A stretch of 64,000 nt of DNA from Paenibacillus xylanilyticus (GTDB lineage: Bacteria; Bacillota; Bacilli; Paenibacillales; Paenibacillaceae), in assembly GCF_013359935.1 (NCBI RefSeq), contig NZ_JABMCB010000203.1:93174-157173 (forward strand), read 5' to 3'. The notes under the pieces are model-generated. The model made no database searches and was not told the origin of the DNA. It worked only from the letters and a program-made list of their open reading frames with translations. Below are positions 62,864-64,000 of the stretch, in pieces; the first letter of the stretch is position 1, and the number at the start of each line of letters is the position of its first letter. A program made the position numbers and the translations under genes.

Positions 62864-63591
62864 AAGGTGTAATTCTTGCTGGCGGAACGGGAACGCGGCT
62901 CTATCCTCTGACGCGGTTGATTAACAAACATCTGCTTCCGGTCGGTAAACATCCGATGATTGTGTATGGCATCGACAGACTCCGTCAGGCGGGGATTGAA
63001 GATATTCTGATTGTGATGGGCAAACATTCGGCAGGGCTGTACACGGAATATCTGGGTGGCGGAGCCGACCTTGGTGTCCGGTTGACATACCGGATTCAGG
63101 AGCAGGCGGGAGGCATTGCCGAAGCACTGGATTTGGCAAAGTCTTTTATTCTTCCAGGGGAAAAGTTTGTGGTGCTGCTGGGTGACAATCTGTTCAGTGA
63201 TGATCTGAAACCTTACGTTGATCGCTATGTGCATCAGCCGTCAGGGACGGCACGTGTGCTGCTGAAAGAAGTGGATGATGCCAGACGTTACGGTGTGCCC
63301 GTGTTTGATGTGAAGCATCCGGAACGCATATCGTACATTGAGGAGAAACCAAGCGAGCCAAAAACCTCCTACTGTGTGACCGGAATTTATATGTACGATG
63401 ATCATGTATTCAACCTGATTGGGGGCATCGCGCCGTCTGCACGCGGAGAGCTTGAAATTACGGATGTCAATAATATTTATGCCTCTGCTGGAGGCTTGGA
63501 GTACGACATTTTGCAAAAATACTGGAGCGATGCAGGGACCTTCGAATCGCTGCAGGAAGCTGCAGTCCGCATGAAGGGACAACTGCCATAA
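62860..63591 (+). CDS. Sugar-1-phosphate nucleotidylyltransferase (SpsI/RmlA-like)
   Basis: 243 residues with an ATGA overlap. N-terminal nucleotide-binding signature GVILAGGTGTRLYPLT, K at HLLPVGKHPMIVY, catalytic-metal GDNLFSDD, EEKPSEPKTSYCVTGIY and a final WSDAGTFESL. Size matches SpsI of the Bacillus spore coat polysaccharide operon (short RmlA type), which makes dTDP-glucose, precursor of rhamnose. It would supply the activated sugar for the three upstream GTs. No rmlBCD genes are in the window. Confidence 0.9.
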   Translation: MKGVILAGGTGTRLYPLTRLINKHLLPVGKHPMIVYGIDRLRQAGIEDILIVMGKHSAGLYTEYLGGGADLGVRLTYRIQEQAGGIAEALDLAKSFILPGEKFVVLLGDNLFSDDLKPYVDRYVHQPSGTARVLLKEVDDARRYGVPVFDVKHPERISYIEEKPSEPKTSYCVTGIYMYDDHVFNLIGGIAPSARGELEITDVNNIYASAGGLEYDILQKYWSDAGTFESLQEAAVRMKGQLP

Positions 63592-63646
63592 CATCATGCG
63601 CCTGATGCTGCCGCTGTGAGGTGCCCCATGGGACCCGAAATCCCCT

Positions 63647-63675
63647 GCGCCGGAGCTGGAAGGAGGCTCCGGCGC
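63647..63675 (+). terminator. Hairpin after the nucleotidylyltransferase gene
   Basis: GCGCCGGAGC (63647-63656) pairs perfectly with GCTCCGGCGC (63666-63675), followed by TTTG. The short T run makes termination partial at best. Confidence 0.6.
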
Positions 63676-63719
63676 TTTGTGCAGCGGCGCTCCTCGTGCA
63701 TGCCAAGGGAGGGAATGCC

Positions 63720-64000
63720 ATGAGAGTAGCGAAACGGACCGGGCACACGGAAGCCAAGGTGACAGGTAAGCCACGGGGTACTCACCCGGCAGCGTTTCAA
63801 GGCCAAGGCGTTCTGATGGTTACGGGAACCACCGGAACCAAGCGTGCAGCCGCCAAGCCAGCCAATCGCACTGCACGCGCCCAGGCGGGTACCGGTGCTG
63901 GCGTGCCGCGCAAGCCTGCCGGCAGGAAGGCCGCGGCGCGCCGCCGCAGCGCTGCTAAGCGCGGGCTTGCAGCCGCGCCCGGCCGCCGCCGCGCAGCAGC
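63720..64000 (+). CDS. Start of a highly basic Ala/Arg/Lys-rich protein (runs off window)
   Basis: ATG at 63720 with GGGAGGG 7 nt upstream; 93 codons are open to the edge. Composition is dominated by Ala, Arg, Lys, Gly and Thr, with AAAKPANRTARA, GRKAAARRRSAAKR and GRRRAAA blocks, resembling eukaryotic-type histone H1 tails. GC content rises sharply, which favours Ala and Arg codons. The two upstream GTs also begin with basic tails, so this may be another enzyme with an extended tail, or a nucleic-acid- or polyanion-binding spore protein. The rest lies outside the window. Confidence 0.7.
   Translation, partial: MRVAKRTGHTEAKVTGKPRGTHPAAFQGQGVLMVTGTTGTKRAAAKPANRTARAQAGTGAGVPRKPAGRKAAARRRSAAKRGLAAAPGRRRAA

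Overview
The window looks like a chromosomal segment of a Paenibacillus-type, spore-forming Bacillota. Evidence: Bacillus-style Shine-Dalgarno sequences, roughly 50 % GC by eye, the order trxA - uvrC - ktrBA - sdhCAB (compare trxA-uvrC-sdhCAB in Bacillus), YesM/YesN with LplB/LplC-type sugar import genes, small YqzM- and YjcZ-like membrane proteins, and a giant WIAG-tail repeat protein next to spore-coat-type sugar genes. I see no rRNA, tRNA, CRISPR array, insertion sequence or prophage.

Region 1 (1-22967) is a coherent locus for high-mannose N-glycan use. A secreted GH85 endo-beta-N-acetylglucosaminidase (cut by the left window edge) is divergent from a YesM/YesN two-component pair. These are followed by a lipoprotein sugar-binding protein, two ABC permeases and five cytoplasmic glycoside hydrolases: GH3, GH38, GH125, a clan GH-A enzyme and a second GH38. 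The GH85 promoter and the binding-protein promoter share the same two-part operator: two 9-bp direct repeats 21 bp apart (AraC/YesN style), placed 8-9 bp before an identical -35/cre-like element. The implied flow is release outside, import, then mannose trimming inside. No ATPase gene is present, so a shared one is probably used.

Region 2 (23197-38942) is housekeeping: dnaI, a YqzM-like protein, trxA, uvrC with an unusual acidic insertion, a large CPBP protease-like membrane protein, ktrB-ktrA behind a long structured leader, a LysR regulator divergent from sdhC-sdhA-sdhB, two metallophosphoesterases (one with a Tat signal) and a GNAT acetyltransferase.

Region 3 (39143-54005) holds mixed single genes and short operons: a histidinol-phosphatase, a LysR regulator, cheX, an SDR, a DEAD-box helicase, ecsA-ecsB, a YjcZ-like peptide, a class I/II aminotransferase, a PNPOx-like protein divergent from a MocR-type regulator that lacks the PLP lysine, an AraC regulator, psd and a YheC/D ATP-grasp protein.

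Region 4 (54441-64000) appears to be a cell- or spore-surface locus. A 1740-residue protein is made mostly of about 135 tandem decapeptides and ends in a WIAG-type tail. It is followed by three GT2 glycosyltransferases, a sugar-1-phosphate nucleotidylyltransferase and the start of a very basic Ala/Arg/Lys-rich protein.

Two candidates for undescribed biology stand out. The first is a family of about 140-150 bp structured intergenic elements, present in three same-strand copies before GH125, uvrC and sdhB. Its conserved core is enclosed by stems whose sequences differ while pairing is kept. The second is the decapeptide fibre plus glycosylation cluster.
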